Part shown: in pieces, positions 43,948 to 53,865 of the stretch
Numbering within the stretch: the first letter of the stretch is position 1
How the letters are laid out: each line of letters starts with the position of its first letter
From: Phyllobacterium endophyticum
Lineage (GTDB): Bacteria > Pseudomonadota > Alphaproteobacteria > Rhizobiales > Rhizobiaceae
NCBI RefSeq assembly: GCF_003010935.1
Contig: NZ_PGGN01000002.1
Coordinates: forward strand, 1,054,001 to 1,118,000
DNA length: 64,000 nucleotides
Reading direction: 5' to 3'
Program-made: the position numbers and the translations under genes
Notes under the pieces: generated by a model
Told to the model about the DNA's origin: nothing
Seen by the model: only the letters and a program-made list of their open reading frames with translations
The model's database searches: none

Positions 43948-46043
43948 ACGATCCGGCAAATCAACCCAGTCCACGGCAGCTTCTTCCCGGCGATGCGAGC
44001 GAAGACGATATCGATTTGTCCATCGATGAGGACCTGAGCGAACCCGCAGAGGAAAGCAACGATCCCGTACGAGACGTTGCGGCGCTGATCAGTGCCATAG
44101 AATGGGATTCCACAAGTGCCGGCGACGGGACCAGCGGCGCCGATGTGATCGCTGCGCTGGTCAAACGCCTGCCGAACAAACCGGGCGTCTATCGCATGTT
44201 CAACGAGGCCGGCGACGTCCTCTACGTCGGCAAGGCGCACAGCCTGAAGAAACGTGTCTCGAATTATGCTCGCGGTCAGGGCCACAATAACCGCATCGGC
44301 CGGATGATTCGCGAAACCGCCAAGATGGAATTCGTCGTCACCCGTACGGAAACGGAAGCGCTGTTGCTCGAAGCCAACCTGATCAAACGCTTGCGGCCAC
44401 GCTTTAATGTGCTGATGCGGGACGACAAATCATTCCCCTACATTCTCCTGACCGCACCCAAGCAGGCCGATCGCCGACTGGCACCCGGTATCTTCAAGCA
44501 CCGGGGCGCACGATCGAGCAAGGGCGACTATTTCGGCCCGTTCGCATCTGCGGGAGCAGTGGGACGTACGATAAACGCTTTGCAGCGCGCGTTCCTTTTG
44601 CGCACCTGCACGGACTCTTTCTATGAAAATCGAACGCGCCCCTGCCTGCTCTATCAGATCAAGCGATGTTCTGGTCCGTGCACCGGCGAGATCAATGAAA
44701 CCGAATATGACGAGCTTGTCAGTGAAACAAAGGCTTTTCTTTCGGGCAAAAGCCAGGCGGTAAAGACACATCTTTCGAATGCGATGCGCGAGGCTTCGGC
44801 TGATCTCGACTTCGAGCGCGCAGCGGTATACCGCGACCGCCTCTCGGCGCTTTCACACATCCAGGCCCATTCCGGCATCAACCCGCAATCTGTCGAAGAA
44901 GCCGATGTCTTCGCCATCTACCAGGATGGCGGCGTGACCTGCATCCAGGTATTTTTCTTCCGGACCGGCCAAAACTGGGGCAACCGCGCCTATTATCCCA
45001 AAGCGGATTCCTCGCTCTCCGGCGCCGAGGTTCTCGGGGCGTTCCTCTCTCAGTTCTACGACGACAAGCCCTGCCCGGCGCTGATCATGCTTTCGCAAGC
45101 AGTCGAGGACCAGGAACTGCTGTGCGCGGCCTTGACGGCGAAATCCGGCCGTAAAGTATCGATCATCGTTCCGCAGCGTGGCGAGAAGCGTGATCTGGTG
45201 GAATACGCCATGAGCAACGCGCGTGAAGCTCTTGGCCGCCAACTGGCAGAAACTTCATCGCAATCGCGGCTGCTCAAGGGCGTGGCCGAAACGTTCGGGC
45301 TGGAGAGAACGCCAAGGCGTATCGAGGTTTATGACAATTCCCACATCATGGGTACGAACGCCATCGGCGCGATGATCGTCGCGGGGCCGGAAGGTTTCGT
45401 AAAGAACCAGTACCGCAAGTTCAATATCCGCTCGACCGAGATCACACCCGGCGACGATTTCGGCATGATGCGCGAAGTGATCGAGCGACGTTTCAGCCGT
45501 CTGGTGAAGGAGCATGGCACGCCGGACGCCAGGGATGTGCCGAACGAGGAGGTTGAGGTCGACGATATGGATGACGATTCGGACACTTTCCCGGCCTGGC
45601 CGGACATTATCCTCATCGACGGCGGCCAAGGCCAGATGAGCGCTGTCCGCGGTATCCTGCAGGAGATGGGCATTGCCGGGAAGGTCACGGCGATTGGCGT
45701 CGCCAAGGGTGTGGACCGTGATGCGGGCCGCGAGCGTTTCTTCATGGAGGGCAAACAGCCATTTACGCTCCCTCCGCGCGATCCGGTACTCTACTTCCTG
45801 CAGCGTCTGCGTGACGAGGCACACCGCTTTGCCATCGGGACGCACCGGGCCAAACGCAAAAAGGAGATGGTCAAGAACCCGCTCGATGAAATCGCGGGAA
45901 TCGGTCCGTCGCGCAAACGAGCGCTACTGCATCAATTCGGCACGGCAAAGGCGGTTTCGCGGGCAGCTGTCGAAGACCTGATGAAGGTCGACGGTATATC
46001 TGAAGCGATGGCCATCACAATTCGCGATCATTTCCGTACGTAG
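43944..46043 (+). CDS. uvrC: UvrABC excinuclease subunit C
   Basis: Makes both incisions in nucleotide excision repair. After an acidic N-terminal extension of about 70 residues, common in rhizobia, come the GIY-YIG nuclease (GVYRMF at 81, [12 protein letters not shown]), the UVR motif ([14 protein letters not shown]), the RNase H-like second nuclease ([19 protein letters not shown]) and tandem helix-hairpin-helix motifs at the end ([15 protein letters not shown]). The ATG overlaps the SDR stop, giving 699 residues. Confidence 0.97.
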   Translation: MNDPANQPSPRQLLPGDASEDDIDLSIDEDLSEPAEESNDPVRDVAALISAIEWDSTSAGDGTSGADVIAALVKRLPNKPGVYRMFNEAGDVLYVGKAHSLKKRVSNYARGQGHNNRIGRMIRETAKMEFVVTRTETEALLLEANLIKRLRPRFNVLMRDDKSFPYILLTAPKQADRRLAPGIFKHRGARSSKGDYFGPFASAGAVGRTINALQRAFLLRTCTDSFYENRTRPCLLYQIKRCSGPCTGEINETEYDELVSETKAFLSGKSQAVKTHLSNAMREASADLDFERAAVYRDRLSALSHIQAHSGINPQSVEEADVFAIYQDGGVTCIQVFFFRTGQNWGNRAYYPKADSSLSGAEVLGAFLSQFYDDKPCPALIMLSQAVEDQELLCAALTAKSGRKVSIIVPQRGEKRDLVEYAMSNAREALGRQLAETSSQSRLLKGVAETFGLERTPRRIEVYDNSHIMGTNAIGAMIVAGPEGFVKNQYRKFNIRSTEITPGDDFGMMREVIERRFSRLVKEHGTPDARDVPNEEVEVDDMDDDSDTFPAWPDIILIDGGQGQMSAVRGILQEMGIAGKVTAIGVAKGVDRDAGRERFFMEGKQPFTLPPRDPVLYFLQRLRDEAHRFAIGTHRAKRKKEMVKNPLDEIAGIGPSRKRALLHQFGTAKAVSRAAVEDLMKVDGISEAMAITIRDHFRT

Positions 46044-46239
46044 GGGCCTACTCCAGACATAATTGCGCCTGACTTCGTGACGATGAGCTTGACGTATGGC
46101 GGTCGAGCCCTTTTGATCGGCACTGCGGGTCGTGCTTCCGACAGGAGGCGCAATGACCAAGCGGCTCTTTGTTTGGCGCATAATCCTTTCCAAGAATCGA
46201 AAGCGGTTTTTGGATCATGCGCTTTGATTGGTTGGAAAT

Positions 46240-46824
46240 ATGCACAAAAACAACGCCTACTCTCTGCCGAATCTTCTGACTTATGCTCGAATAGTTGCCG
46301 TACCGCTGGTGGTCGTGTGCTTCTTCCTTGAGGGCCGCCTGCAATCCAGCGACTCGGCGCGCTGGGGCGCGCTGGCAATTTTCGTCACTGCCAGCATCAC
46401 GGATTTCCTCGACGGATATCTGGCGCGTATCTGGAAGCAGACATCAACCATCGGGCGAATGCTGGATCCGATTGCGGACAAGCTGCTGGTATCGGCCTGC
46501 CTGCTGCTCCTGGCTGCCGACGGAACGATCGCAGGCTGGTCTCTCTGGGCCGCCATCATCATCCTCTGCCGGGAAATCCTGGTATCGGGCCTGCGTGAAT
46601 ATCTTGCGGAACTCAAGGTCAGCGTACCGGTAAGCCAGCTTGCCAAGTGGAAAACCACAATCCAGATGATCGCCATCGCATTTCTACTGGCCGGACCTGC
46701 CGGTGATCAGATCGTGCCGATCATCACCATATCTGGTATCATCCTTTTGTGGATCGCCGCGCTGATAACCCTTTACACAGGCTGGGATTATTTCCGCGCC
46801 GGACTGAAGCATGTGGTGGATTGA
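46240..46824 (+). CDS. pgsA: CDP-diacylglycerol-glycerol-3-phosphate 3-phosphatidyltransferase
   Basis: Inner-membrane enzyme that makes phosphatidylglycerol phosphate, the first committed step to PG and cardiolipin. The CDP-alcohol phosphotransferase signature DGYLARIWKQTSTIGRMLD, continuing to PIAD, is complete. Four to five helices occupy the remaining part of 194 residues. The start LPNLLTYARI is typical of PgsA. It precedes moaD by three bases. Confidence 0.95.
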   Translation: MHKNNAYSLPNLLTYARIVAVPLVVVCFFLEGRLQSSDSARWGALAIFVTASITDFLDGYLARIWKQTSTIGRMLDPIADKLLVSACLLLLAADGTIAGWSLWAAIIILCREILVSGLREYLAELKVSVPVSQLAKWKTTIQMIAIAFLLAGPAGDQIVPIITISGIILLWIAALITLYTGWDYFRAGLKHVVD

Positions 46825-46827
46825 TCA

Positions 46828-47082
46828 ATGACCAAACTCGTCTATTTCGCATGGGTGCGTGAGCGGATCGGCAAGGGTGAAGAATATATCGAGCTCGATC
46901 CCTCGATCGTGACGGTGAATGACCTGCTGGCACATCTGAAAACGCGCGGCGAGGAATACCAATCAGCGCTCGAATACCAGGATGTGATCCGTGTTGCGAT
47001 CAATCAGGAACATGTCGAGCACGATGCGCCGGTCAAGGATGCCCACGAAATTGCGCTGTTCCCGCCGATGACCGGGGGATGA
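46828..47082 (+). CDS. moaD: Molybdopterin synthase sulfur carrier subunit
   Basis: Ubiquitin-fold sulfur carrier whose C-terminal Gly-Gly is thiocarboxylated to deliver sulfur to cyclic pyranopterin phosphate. The 84-residue protein ends with FPPMTGG, as required, and begins KLVYFAWVRERIG. It lies directly before moaE, so both subunits of the synthase are made together, and closely behind pgsA. Confidence 0.95.
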   Translation: MTKLVYFAWVRERIGKGEEYIELDPSIVTVNDLLAHLKTRGEEYQSALEYQDVIRVAINQEHVEHDAPVKDAHEIALFPPMTGG

Positions 47083-47085
47083 CGG

Positions 47086-47556
47086 ATGAACAACGTCGAA
47101 CCGCGGATCCGGGTTCAGGCCGAGGATTTCGATACCGCCGCCGAGATCGACCGCCTGACGAGAGATCGGCGCGGGGTCGGCGCGGTGGTGACATTCAGTG
47201 GACTTTGCCGTGACGAGGCAGGAACGCTGGCCGCGCTCGAGATCGAGCACTATGCCGGCATGGCGGAACTTGAGATCGGCCGGATTGCGAGGACGACGCT
47301 TGATCGCTGGAGTTTGACGGGTCTGACTGTCGTGCACCGCTATGGTCTCATAAAACCGGGGGAGAACATCGTCCTTGTCGTCACTGCTTCGGCGCATCGC
47401 CAGGCAGCTTTTGAAGGCGCTTCGTTCCTGATGGACTACCTGAAGAACGCCGCGCCGTTCTGGAAGAAGCAACATCTGGTAAGTGGCAAGGAGAGCGACT
47501 GGGTGGAAACCAAGGCGAAAGATAAGGAAGCTTTCAAACGATGGCACAGTTTGTGA
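47086..47556 (+). CDS. moaE: Molybdopterin synthase catalytic subunit
   Basis: Catalytic half of molybdopterin synthase. Typical segments are GAVVTFSGLCRDE with the active-site loop, LEIEHYAGMAE, VVHRYGLIKPGENIVLVV and the C-terminal FWKKQHLVSGKESDWVE with the catalytic Lys. The length is 156 residues. It starts three bases after moaD; the META-domain gene overlaps its end by 16 bases. A molybdopterin oxidoreductase at 35-37 kb is a possible user of the cofactor. Confidence 0.95.
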   Translation: MNNVEPRIRVQAEDFDTAAEIDRLTRDRRGVGAVVTFSGLCRDEAGTLAALEIEHYAGMAELEIGRIARTTLDRWSLTGLTVVHRYGLIKPGENIVLVVTASAHRQAAFEGASFLMDYLKNAAPFWKKQHLVSGKESDWVETKAKDKEAFKRWHSL

Positions 47557-47989
47557 ACCGCTTGGCGATTGGCTCACTCATCATCGGCGCCATGGCCGTC
47601 CTGGTCCTGATGGTCCTGTCGTTTTCTGCTCGCGGCGACGAACCGGCTGGCGAGATCAGAAACGTATCGTGGCTTGCTGAAGATATTGATGGCCGTGGTG
47701 TGATCGACGATGCACAAACGAGTTGAAAATCGACGCGGACGGGTCGGTGAACGGCTCAGGCGGGTGTAACCGCTTCATGAGCCGTGCCACGATCGACGCG
47801 CAGAAGCTCACCTTCAAACCTGCAGCGGCAACTCGGATGATGTGCCCGCCTGCGCTGATGGACCAGGAACAGAAGTTCTTCTCCGTGATGGAGCGGACAC
47901 GGTCCTATGCAATCGACGCCGAGACCGGAAAACTGCTATTGCGCGGCGAAACCGACAAAACGATTGCTCGACTGGCGCAGAAGAATTGA
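47541..47989 (+). pseudogene. META-domain (HslJ-like) gene interrupted by a one-base frameshift
   Basis: The first frame encodes an N-terminal hydrophobic helix (IGSLIIGAMAVLVLMVLSF) and the beginning of a META domain (VSWLAEDIDGRGVIDDAQTS), then stops with TGA at 47724. The domain continues in another frame from 47723 (KIDADGSVNGSGGCNRFM, then MCPPALMDQEQKFF). One extra T in AGTTG at 47721-47725 would join the two parts perfectly. It is a recent mutation, an assembly error, or re-initiation at the TTGA overlap. The intact protein would be a secreted or anchored META/HslJ-like protein, often stress-related. Confidence 0.8.
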
Positions 47990-48005
47990 TCGCTACAATA
48001 AAAAA

Positions 48006-48026
48006 GCCGGGCGAACCCGGCCTTTC
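48006..48026. terminator. Bidirectional terminator after the META-domain gene
   Basis: A GCCGGG / CCCGGC stem with a CGAA tetraloop, preceded by five As and followed by CTTTC, lies between the convergent META and ndk genes. Confidence 0.8.
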
Positions 48027-48047
48027 ATTTATCAACATTCCAGAATA

Positions 48048-48470
48048 TCAGCCGACGATTTCAGTACCGGAGAACCAATAGGCGATTTCCTCCGCGGCAG
48101 TCTCCGGAGCATCGGAACCGTGCACCGAATTTTCGCCGATCGAGAGTGCGAAGGTCTTGCGGATCGTGCCTTCATCGGCGTTGGCGGGGTTGGTCGCGCC
48201 CATGATCTCGCGATTGCGGGCAATTGCGTTCTCGCCTTCGAGCACCTGAACAATGGTCGGACCAGAGGACATGGAGTCAACGAGCTCACCGAAGAACGGA
48301 CGCTCCCTATGGACAGCGTAGAAGCCTTCGGCCTCGCGGCGGCTCATCCAGACGCGTCTAGAAGCAACAACGCGCAAACCGGCTTCCTCAAGCTTCGCGG
48401 TGATAGCGCCGGTGAGATTGCGACGCGTTGCGTCGGGCTTGATCATCGAAAAAGTGCGTTCAATTGCCAT
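48048..48470 (-). CDS. ndk: Nucleoside diphosphate kinase
   Basis: Transfers phosphate from ATP to other (d)NDPs through a phosphohistidine. The protein is 140 residues, starts [16 protein letters not shown], and has the active-site histidine His117 in NSVHGSD. The ATG at 48470 is the conventional Ndk start; the open frame upstream is not conserved in character. It is monocistronic with its own terminator. Confidence 0.97.
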   Translation of the reverse strand: MAIERTFSMIKPDATRRNLTGAITAKLEEAGLRVVASRRVWMSRREAEGFYAVHRERPFFGELVDSMSSGPTIVQVLEGENAIARNREIMGATNPANADEGTIRKTFALSIGENSVHGSDAPETAAEEIAYWFSGTEIVG

Positions 48471-48566
48471 GGAATGAAACCTTGTCATTGGGAGATTGGA
48501 TCGCGGCTCTATAGCGGCAGGCAGCCCGTTTGCCAATAGAGCTTTTGCCCATCGCCCGGGAAGAGC

Positions 48567-49259
48567 CTAGACGGCAGCCTTGATTTCGCGTGCCACGCCT
48601 CCATGCAGGTCGAGGCAACGCTCGAACCAGTCCTGCACCGGATCCCCGCGATCGAACAGTTGATAAGGCGTTAGAACGCGGACCCACTGAAAAGCGCCGA
48701 AGACGATATAGTCTGCGAATAACGGGCCCTCACCGCCAATGAACGGCTGAGACAGGAGCATCTTGCGGATGGGTTCAAGACTTGCCGTGAACGCTTCACG
48801 TTTCGCATCGCGCATTGCAGCAACATCTTCGAGCTTGCGGCCAAAGATCTTCTCGCGGCTTTCACGAAAATAGGCCTGGTTCGGAGCATCGAGGAGATTG
48901 TGCACTGCCATCAGGACCACCACGTTGATGAACGGGTGCAGGATCATCTGCGAATAGCCCTCGACAAAGCGCGCCATGGCTCGGCCGCCCTCGCCTTTGA
49001 ACAGAGAAGGCCGGTCGGGGTGTCTGTCCTCAAGATAAAGCGCTATCTCGAAGGAATCCGCTACGAGCTGGTCTTGATCGCGGATGACAGGCACTTTGGA
49101 AGAATAGCCATTCTCGAGCTTTGGTATGTCCCTGAAGGAAACACGGTTGCGATCGAATGGCAGACCCTTGTGCGCCAGCGACATGACCGTCTTCCAGCAA
49201 TGCGGGCTAAAAGGACGGCCTTGATCGGTGCCGACAAGCTCGTGCAGAATGATACCCAT
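48567..49259 (-). CDS. Glutathione S-transferase family protein (beta-etherase-like)
   Basis: A 230-residue GST with the thioredoxin-like N-terminal domain (GRPFSPHCWKTVMSLAHKGL) and the segments YSSKVPVIRDQDQ and VADSFEIALYLEDRHPDRP that bind glutathione. The C-terminal domain is helical. This pattern recalls LigE/LigF-type and related enzymes. The ATG at 49259 has GAGGG nine bases upstream. It diverges from the DinB-fold gene. Confidence 0.86.
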   Translation of the reverse strand: MGIILHELVGTDQGRPFSPHCWKTVMSLAHKGLPFDRNRVSFRDIPKLENGYSSKVPVIRDQDQLVADSFEIALYLEDRHPDRPSLFKGEGGRAMARFVEGYSQMILHPFINVVVLMAVHNLLDAPNQAYFRESREKIFGRKLEDVAAMRDAKREAFTASLEPIRKMLLSQPFIGGEGPLFADYIVFGAFQWVRVLTPYQLFDRGDPVQDWFERCLDLHGGVAREIKAAV

Positions 49260-49325
49260 GGAAGAAATTCCCTCTTCAAAATTTATGTCAACAACACTGA
49301 CCTTTTTGCTTGGAAAGTCAACTCG

Positions 49326-49838
49326 ATGAAGCAGCATTTTCGCATGTTCGCCGCCTATAACCGCTGGGCAAACCAACGCCTCTACGCTGCGGCGGCCGAA
49401 CTTGACGATGAAGAATACCGGCGCGACATGCGTGCATTTTTTTCCTCGCTGCACGGCACGTTGAACCATCTATTGGTGACAGACCGTATCTGGCTGCATC
49501 GCTTCACGGGCCAAGGAGACGCGCCCAAGGCGCTTGATGCAATAGTCCACGACAGATTGGACGATCTCAGGGCAGCGCGGGTAGCGGAGGATGCACGCAT
49601 CATCGATTGGATCAACAGCCTCGAGAGCGCGGATATTGCCGGACGCTTTACGTATACGACAGTCAGCGACATGCGCACTATCAGCCAGCGCCTTGCACCC
49701 GCGTTGGCACATCTCTTCAACCACCAGACGCACCATCGCGGCCAGGCGCATGGCATTTTGACGGCGCTGGGGAGATCGGCACCGACGTTTGATCTCATAC
49801 AGTTCCAACGAACGGAGGAAGGCAGGCCGTATTCCTAG
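49326..49838 (+). CDS. DinB/YfiT-fold putative metalloenzyme
   Basis: A 170-residue four-helix-bundle protein. Segments MFAAYNRWANQRLY, the first histidine in GTLNHLLVTDRIWLHRF, and the later HHRGQAHGILTALG match the DinB family, whose three histidines hold a metal. Members act as thiol-dependent transferases or are DNA-damage inducible; a substrate cannot be named. It diverges from the GST gene and precedes the ABC-F gene. Confidence 0.88.
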   Translation: MKQHFRMFAAYNRWANQRLYAAAAELDDEEYRRDMRAFFSSLHGTLNHLLVTDRIWLHRFTGQGDAPKALDAIVHDRLDDLRAARVAEDARIIDWINSLESADIAGRFTYTTVSDMRTISQRLAPALAHLFNHQTHHRGQAHGILTALGRSAPTFDLIQFQRTEEGRPYS

Positions 49839-49941
49839 GGTTCGGATCCATGAATGATTGTGAACTTCTTTGCATGGCGCACAGCAGATATGCAGCGGTA
49901 CTGTCTTGCGAAAATGCAATTTCCCGTGCAAAAGCGCGGCC

Positions 49942-51837
49942 ATGCTTATTCTCGACGACATTTCCGTGCGTATGGCCGGCCGCCTGCTCATCGACCACGC
50001 CAGCTTGAACCTGCCATCAGGCACCAAGGCTGGACTGGTCGGGCGCAACGGCGCGGGCAAATCGACGCTGTTCAAAGTGATCACTGGCGAACTTCATGCC
50101 GAGACCGGGGATTTCTTTCTCCCGAAGAACATCAAGATTGGCCAGGTCGCGCAGGAAGCGCCAGGCACGGAAGATTCGCTGATCGAAATCGTACTTGCTG
50201 CCGATACCGAACGCACGAACTTGCTGGCAGAGGCCGAGACAGCCACCGACCCGCACCGCATCGCCGACATCCACATCCGGCTGGCGGATATCGATGCGCA
50301 TTCCGCAGAGGCGCGCGCCGGTGCAATTCTTTCGGGCCTCGGTTTCGATGCGGAAGCACAGAAGCGCCCGGCCTCATCCTTTTCGGGCGGCTGGCGCATG
50401 CGTGTCGCTCTCGCCGCGGTTCTTTTCGCCGAGCCGGACCTATTGCTTCTCGACGAGCCAACCAACTATCTCGACCTTGAAGGCACTTTGTGGCTTGAAG
50501 ATTATGTGCGCCGTTACCCGCACACCGTCATCCTGATCAGCCATGACCGCGATCTCCTGAACTCAGCGGTCAACTCGATCATCCATCTCGACCTGACCAA
50601 GCTCACGCTGTGGCAGGGCAATTACGATCAGTTCGAGAAGCTTCGCAGCGAAGCACTCGAATTGCAGCAAAAGCAGCGTGTTAAACAGGAAGCCCAACGC
50701 AGCCACATGGAGGCTTTCGTCGAACGTTTCCGGGCCAAGGCATCCAAGGCGAAGCAGGCACAATCACGGCTGAAGGCACTGCAGAAGCTGAAGCCGATTT
50801 CGGCTCACATCGAAGATCATGTGATGCCGTTTCATTTCCCGGAACCGGAGAAAGTGGTCGCTTCCCCGATCATCGCGATCGAAAGCGGCGAAGTCGGCTA
50901 TACCCCGGGCAAGCCGATTCTCAAGCACCTCAATCTGCGCATCGATGCGGATGACCGCATCGCGCTGCTCGGTTCCAACGGAAACGGCAAGTCCACTCTT
51001 GCGAAGCTGATCGGCGGGCGCCTGCCCTTGCAAAAAGGCAAGATGACGGTTGCGCCCAACCTGAAAATCTCGTTCTTCGCCCAGCATCAGCTCGATGATC
51101 TGATCCCGGAGGACAATGCCATCGAACATGTGCGCAAATTGATGCCTGATGCGCCGGAATCGAAGGTTCGCGCCCGCGTCTCGCGCATGGGGCTTGCCAC
51201 TGTCAAGATGAATACGGCCGCAAAAGACCTTTCCGGCGGCGAGAAAGCCCGGCTCCTGATGGGCTTGGCGACTTTCCAGGGTCCGAACCTGCTCATCCTC
51301 GATGAGCCGACGAACCATCTCGACATCGACAGCCGTGAAGCGCTGATGCACGCGCTGAACGACTTCGATGGCGCCGTTATCCTGATTGCACATGACAGGC
51401 ATCTGATCGAAGCGACCATGGACCGGCTCTGGCTCGTGCGCGATGGCGGTGTCGCCCCCTATGATGGCGATCTCGACGCTTACCGGTCGCTGGTACTAGC
51501 GGATGCAAAGGCTGAACGGTCCGGCAACAGGATTTCGGTCGAGGAAGGCCAGAAGCTGACAAAAGCCGAGCAACGAAAGTTCGCGGCGCAGAAGCGAGAG
51601 GCCTTGAAGCCCTTGCAGAAGAAAATCCAGGAAGCCGAAGCCCAGGTACAACGCTTCCAGAAGAAGATCGACTCCCTGCAAATCCAACTCGCCGATCCGA
51701 TTATTTATACACGCGAGCCGGCTAAGGCGACGCAAATCGGCAAGGAAATCGGCTATGCCAAGTCTTCGCTCGCTCGGGCAGAAGAAGAATGGCTGATGCT
51801 TTCAGGGGAGTACGAGGAGGCAATGGCCGATCTTTGA
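49942..51837 (+). CDS. ABC-F family ATP-binding protein (Uup/YheS-like)
   Basis: Soluble twin-ATPase that acts on ribosomes or on DNA-related processes, not in transport. Walker A motifs are GRNGAGKST (34-42) and GSNGNGKST (about 343-351), with signatures SFSGGWRMR and DLSGGEKAR; the 50-residue linker between domains (QQKQRVKQEAQRSHMEAF) is the ABC-F P-site tRNA-interaction motif. A C-terminal coiled coil (LKPLQKKIQEAEAQVQRFQ) is present. The ATG at 49942 gives 631 residues; its ribosome site is weak. Confidence 0.92.
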   Translation: MLILDDISVRMAGRLLIDHASLNLPSGTKAGLVGRNGAGKSTLFKVITGELHAETGDFFLPKNIKIGQVAQEAPGTEDSLIEIVLAADTERTNLLAEAETATDPHRIADIHIRLADIDAHSAEARAGAILSGLGFDAEAQKRPASSFSGGWRMRVALAAVLFAEPDLLLLDEPTNYLDLEGTLWLEDYVRRYPHTVILISHDRDLLNSAVNSIIHLDLTKLTLWQGNYDQFEKLRSEALELQQKQRVKQEAQRSHMEAFVERFRAKASKAKQAQSRLKALQKLKPISAHIEDHVMPFHFPEPEKVVASPIIAIESGEVGYTPGKPILKHLNLRIDADDRIALLGSNGNGKSTLAKLIGGRLPLQKGKMTVAPNLKISFFAQHQLDDLIPEDNAIEHVRKLMPDAPESKVRARVSRMGLATVKMNTAAKDLSGGEKARLLMGLATFQGPNLLILDEPTNHLDIDSREALMHALNDFDGAVILIAHDRHLIEATMDRLWLVRDGGVAPYDGDLDAYRSLVLADAKAERSGNRISVEEGQKLTKAEQRKFAAQKREALKPLQKKIQEAEAQVQRFQKKIDSLQIQLADPIIYTREPAKATQIGKEIGYAKSSLARAEEEWLMLSGEYEEAMADL

Positions 51838-51858
51838 TCCGCCGCCGCATCTCGCCCC

Positions 51859-53280
51859 CTAGAGTTCTACTGCCACGTGCGCCTTGCGTTTTTGCCGCAG
51901 CGCATAGCCCGCAGCCATTGCACCAAGCCCTATGACCGTTGAAACGATGAAAATCGTTATCGTCGCATCACGCAGAGCTTCCGGTGTGGTCGCCGCGGGA
52001 TAGCCGGCCGCATTGGCAGCGAGCCCCGCAACGGCCGCTCCGATGGCATATCCGGCCGATTGCAGCGTCGGAAGGAGTGCCGAGGCGCGGTCTCGTTCGC
52101 CGCTCCGCGCTGATTCCATCACAGTTTGGCTGACAAAGCCCCAACAGACGCCGAAGCCGGTTCCGATGAGAATCTGGCCTAGCATCACAACCAGAGCCAT
52201 ATTCATCGAAAAACCAAGGACAATGGTTGCGAGACCGGCGACGAGAAGTGTCGGTCCAAGCCTGATCATCCAGGCGCGGTGGCGTGGATCATGAAGATTG
52301 GCAACGAGGATGGCACAAAGGCTCCAGGCAATGGCAAAGGTCGCGTTGAAGGCGCCTGCCTTGGTCGGACCGTAGCCCCAAAGCTCTTGCAGCGTCATCA
52401 CCAGATAGACGGAGGTCGCCGCCTGCGCGACGGGCATGAGCAGCACTATCCACAGACCGATACCAACGACGGAATTCAAAGCAAAGGCATCAGAGGGAAA
52501 GAGGGGCGTAGCACTGCGCCGATCGAAAGCGACGACCGAAGCCAACAAGATAGCCGCTCCTGCGACGAACAAAACCTGGAGGAGCACCGCCTGCATGATG
52601 CTGGCAAGCGCAACGAGCATGATACCGGAGCCGATGGCTGAGAGCCTCAGAAATGGCACGCTCATCAGTTGAACTCCGCCAGAAGACTTTGGCACGATCC
52701 GCAGAACGAGCGCGATGAAAATGAGAGCCAAAGGAACATTGACAAGGAACGCCGCGCGCCAGGAAAGCTGCTCGGTGAGAAGTCCTGAGATCAACGGGCC
52801 ACCGAAGGCAGCAACAGCCCAAACGACGGCTTCGGCACCAAAAACCCGGGCGACCAAGCGCGATGGGAAAAGTTCGGGAATGAGCGCGTAGCATATGGCA
52901 GCTATGATGCCCTCACCCAATCCCTGCAGTGCCCGGCCGACGAGCACTTCGGTCATTGACGATGCAAACGCGGCGATAAGGGTTCCAGCAAGGAACACCA
53001 GTGCCGAACCCACCAAGGCTGTTCGCGCGCCTAATCTTGCCTTCAACAGGGCGCCGCTGGCGCCACCGACGATGGAAAGTACGAGATAGATGGTGAAGGC
53101 CCACGAAATCAGCTCAAGACCACCAATTTCACGCACGGCGGTTGGAAGCGACGTCGAAACAAGGAAGCCGTTGAACGCAAATAACGCGACACCAAGGCAG
53201 AGCGTCGTGGTCGCCGCCGAATAGGTTGGCGTCAATAGCTCCGACCAGCGAGACGTGCCGGAAACTGCGGGGTCATGCAT
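51859..53280 (-). CDS. MFS transporter (drug:H+ antiporter type)
   Basis: Inner-membrane major facilitator of 473 residues with 12 to 14 hydrophobic helices. The loop between helices 2 and 3 reads GALLKARLGARTALVG, and helix 5 carries the FGGPLISGLLTEQLSWRAAFLVN motif that is typical of DHA2-like exporters. The substrate is probably a toxic compound or metabolite; unknown. It converges on the ABC-F gene with 21 bases between the ends. Confidence 0.88.
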   Translation of the reverse strand: MHDPAVSGTSRWSELLTPTYSAATTTLCLGVALFAFNGFLVSTSLPTAVREIGGLELISWAFTIYLVLSIVGGASGALLKARLGARTALVGSALVFLAGTLIAAFASSMTEVLVGRALQGLGEGIIAAICYALIPELFPSRLVARVFGAEAVVWAVAAFGGPLISGLLTEQLSWRAAFLVNVPLALIFIALVLRIVPKSSGGVQLMSVPFLRLSAIGSGIMLVALASIMQAVLLQVLFVAGAAILLASVVAFDRRSATPLFPSDAFALNSVVGIGLWIVLLMPVAQAATSVYLVMTLQELWGYGPTKAGAFNATFAIAWSLCAILVANLHDPRHRAWMIRLGPTLLVAGLATIVLGFSMNMALVVMLGQILIGTGFGVCWGFVSQTVMESARSGERDRASALLPTLQSAGYAIGAAVAGLAANAAGYPAATTPEALRDATITIFIVSTVIGLGAMAAGYALRQKRKAHVAVEL

Positions 53281-53316
53281 GGTTGTCCTCGATTGCAGTT
53301 CTGCTGCGGTTCTGGC

Positions 53317-53865
53317 CTAGTTCGCGATGAAACTGTAGACCATCGGACTCATGTAAGTTTCGCCGACGCGCCAGTAATCTCGCAAAGGACCGCCTTCAAA
53401 GGTGAACCCAAGCCGCGTCACCAGCCTGATCGATGGTCCATTCTCCGGATGAATGAGCGCAGCGATACGGTGAGTGTTCAGCTTGCGTATGCAGTGTGAC
53501 ATCACGCCCTGCACGGCCTCGCCCATCAGACCGCGGCCATGCCACTCCGCCCGTAAAATATAGCCGATCTCCAGCCTGCGACTGCGGGCCTCGCGATGAT
53601 GGTAATTGACCATCCCAATGCAATCATCTGTTTCCTTCACTGCAACAGCCCATGCGACCGCATCATCAGGATTGACCGTCTTGGCGAGTATGCGTACCCA
53701 GCTGCGTGTCTCCTGGATGTTTCTGCAGGCGGAGAAATCCCAGTAGCGCACCAGATTCGCATCGCCGATACAGGCGTGAAGCCCAGCATCATCCTTTGGC
53801 TCGAACCGGCGCAGTCGAAGCCTTTGGGTTAGAATGTTTGGAAAGTTTTCCGGCTGCTCCGTCAT
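53317..53865 (-). CDS. GNAT family N-acetyltransferase (RimJ-like)
   Basis: A 182-residue acetyltransferase with ILTQRLRLRRFEPKDDAGL at the start and RRLEIGYILRAEWHGRGLMGEAV as acetyl-CoA region, ending with the strand LGFTFEGGPLRDYW. This pattern is that of the ribosomal-protein-alanine acetyltransferase-like group; the target is unknown. Its ATG overlaps the stop of the preceding gene (TAATG), so it is the last gene of the pepA-led operon. Confidence 0.88.
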   Translation of the reverse strand: MTEQPENFPNILTQRLRLRRFEPKDDAGLHACIGDANLVRYWDFSACRNIQETRSWVRILAKTVNPDDAVAWAVAVKETDDCIGMVNYHHREARSRRLEIGYILRAEWHGRGLMGEAVQGVMSHCIRKLNTHRIAALIHPENGPSIRLVTRLGFTFEGGPLRDYWRVGETYMSPMVYSFIAN

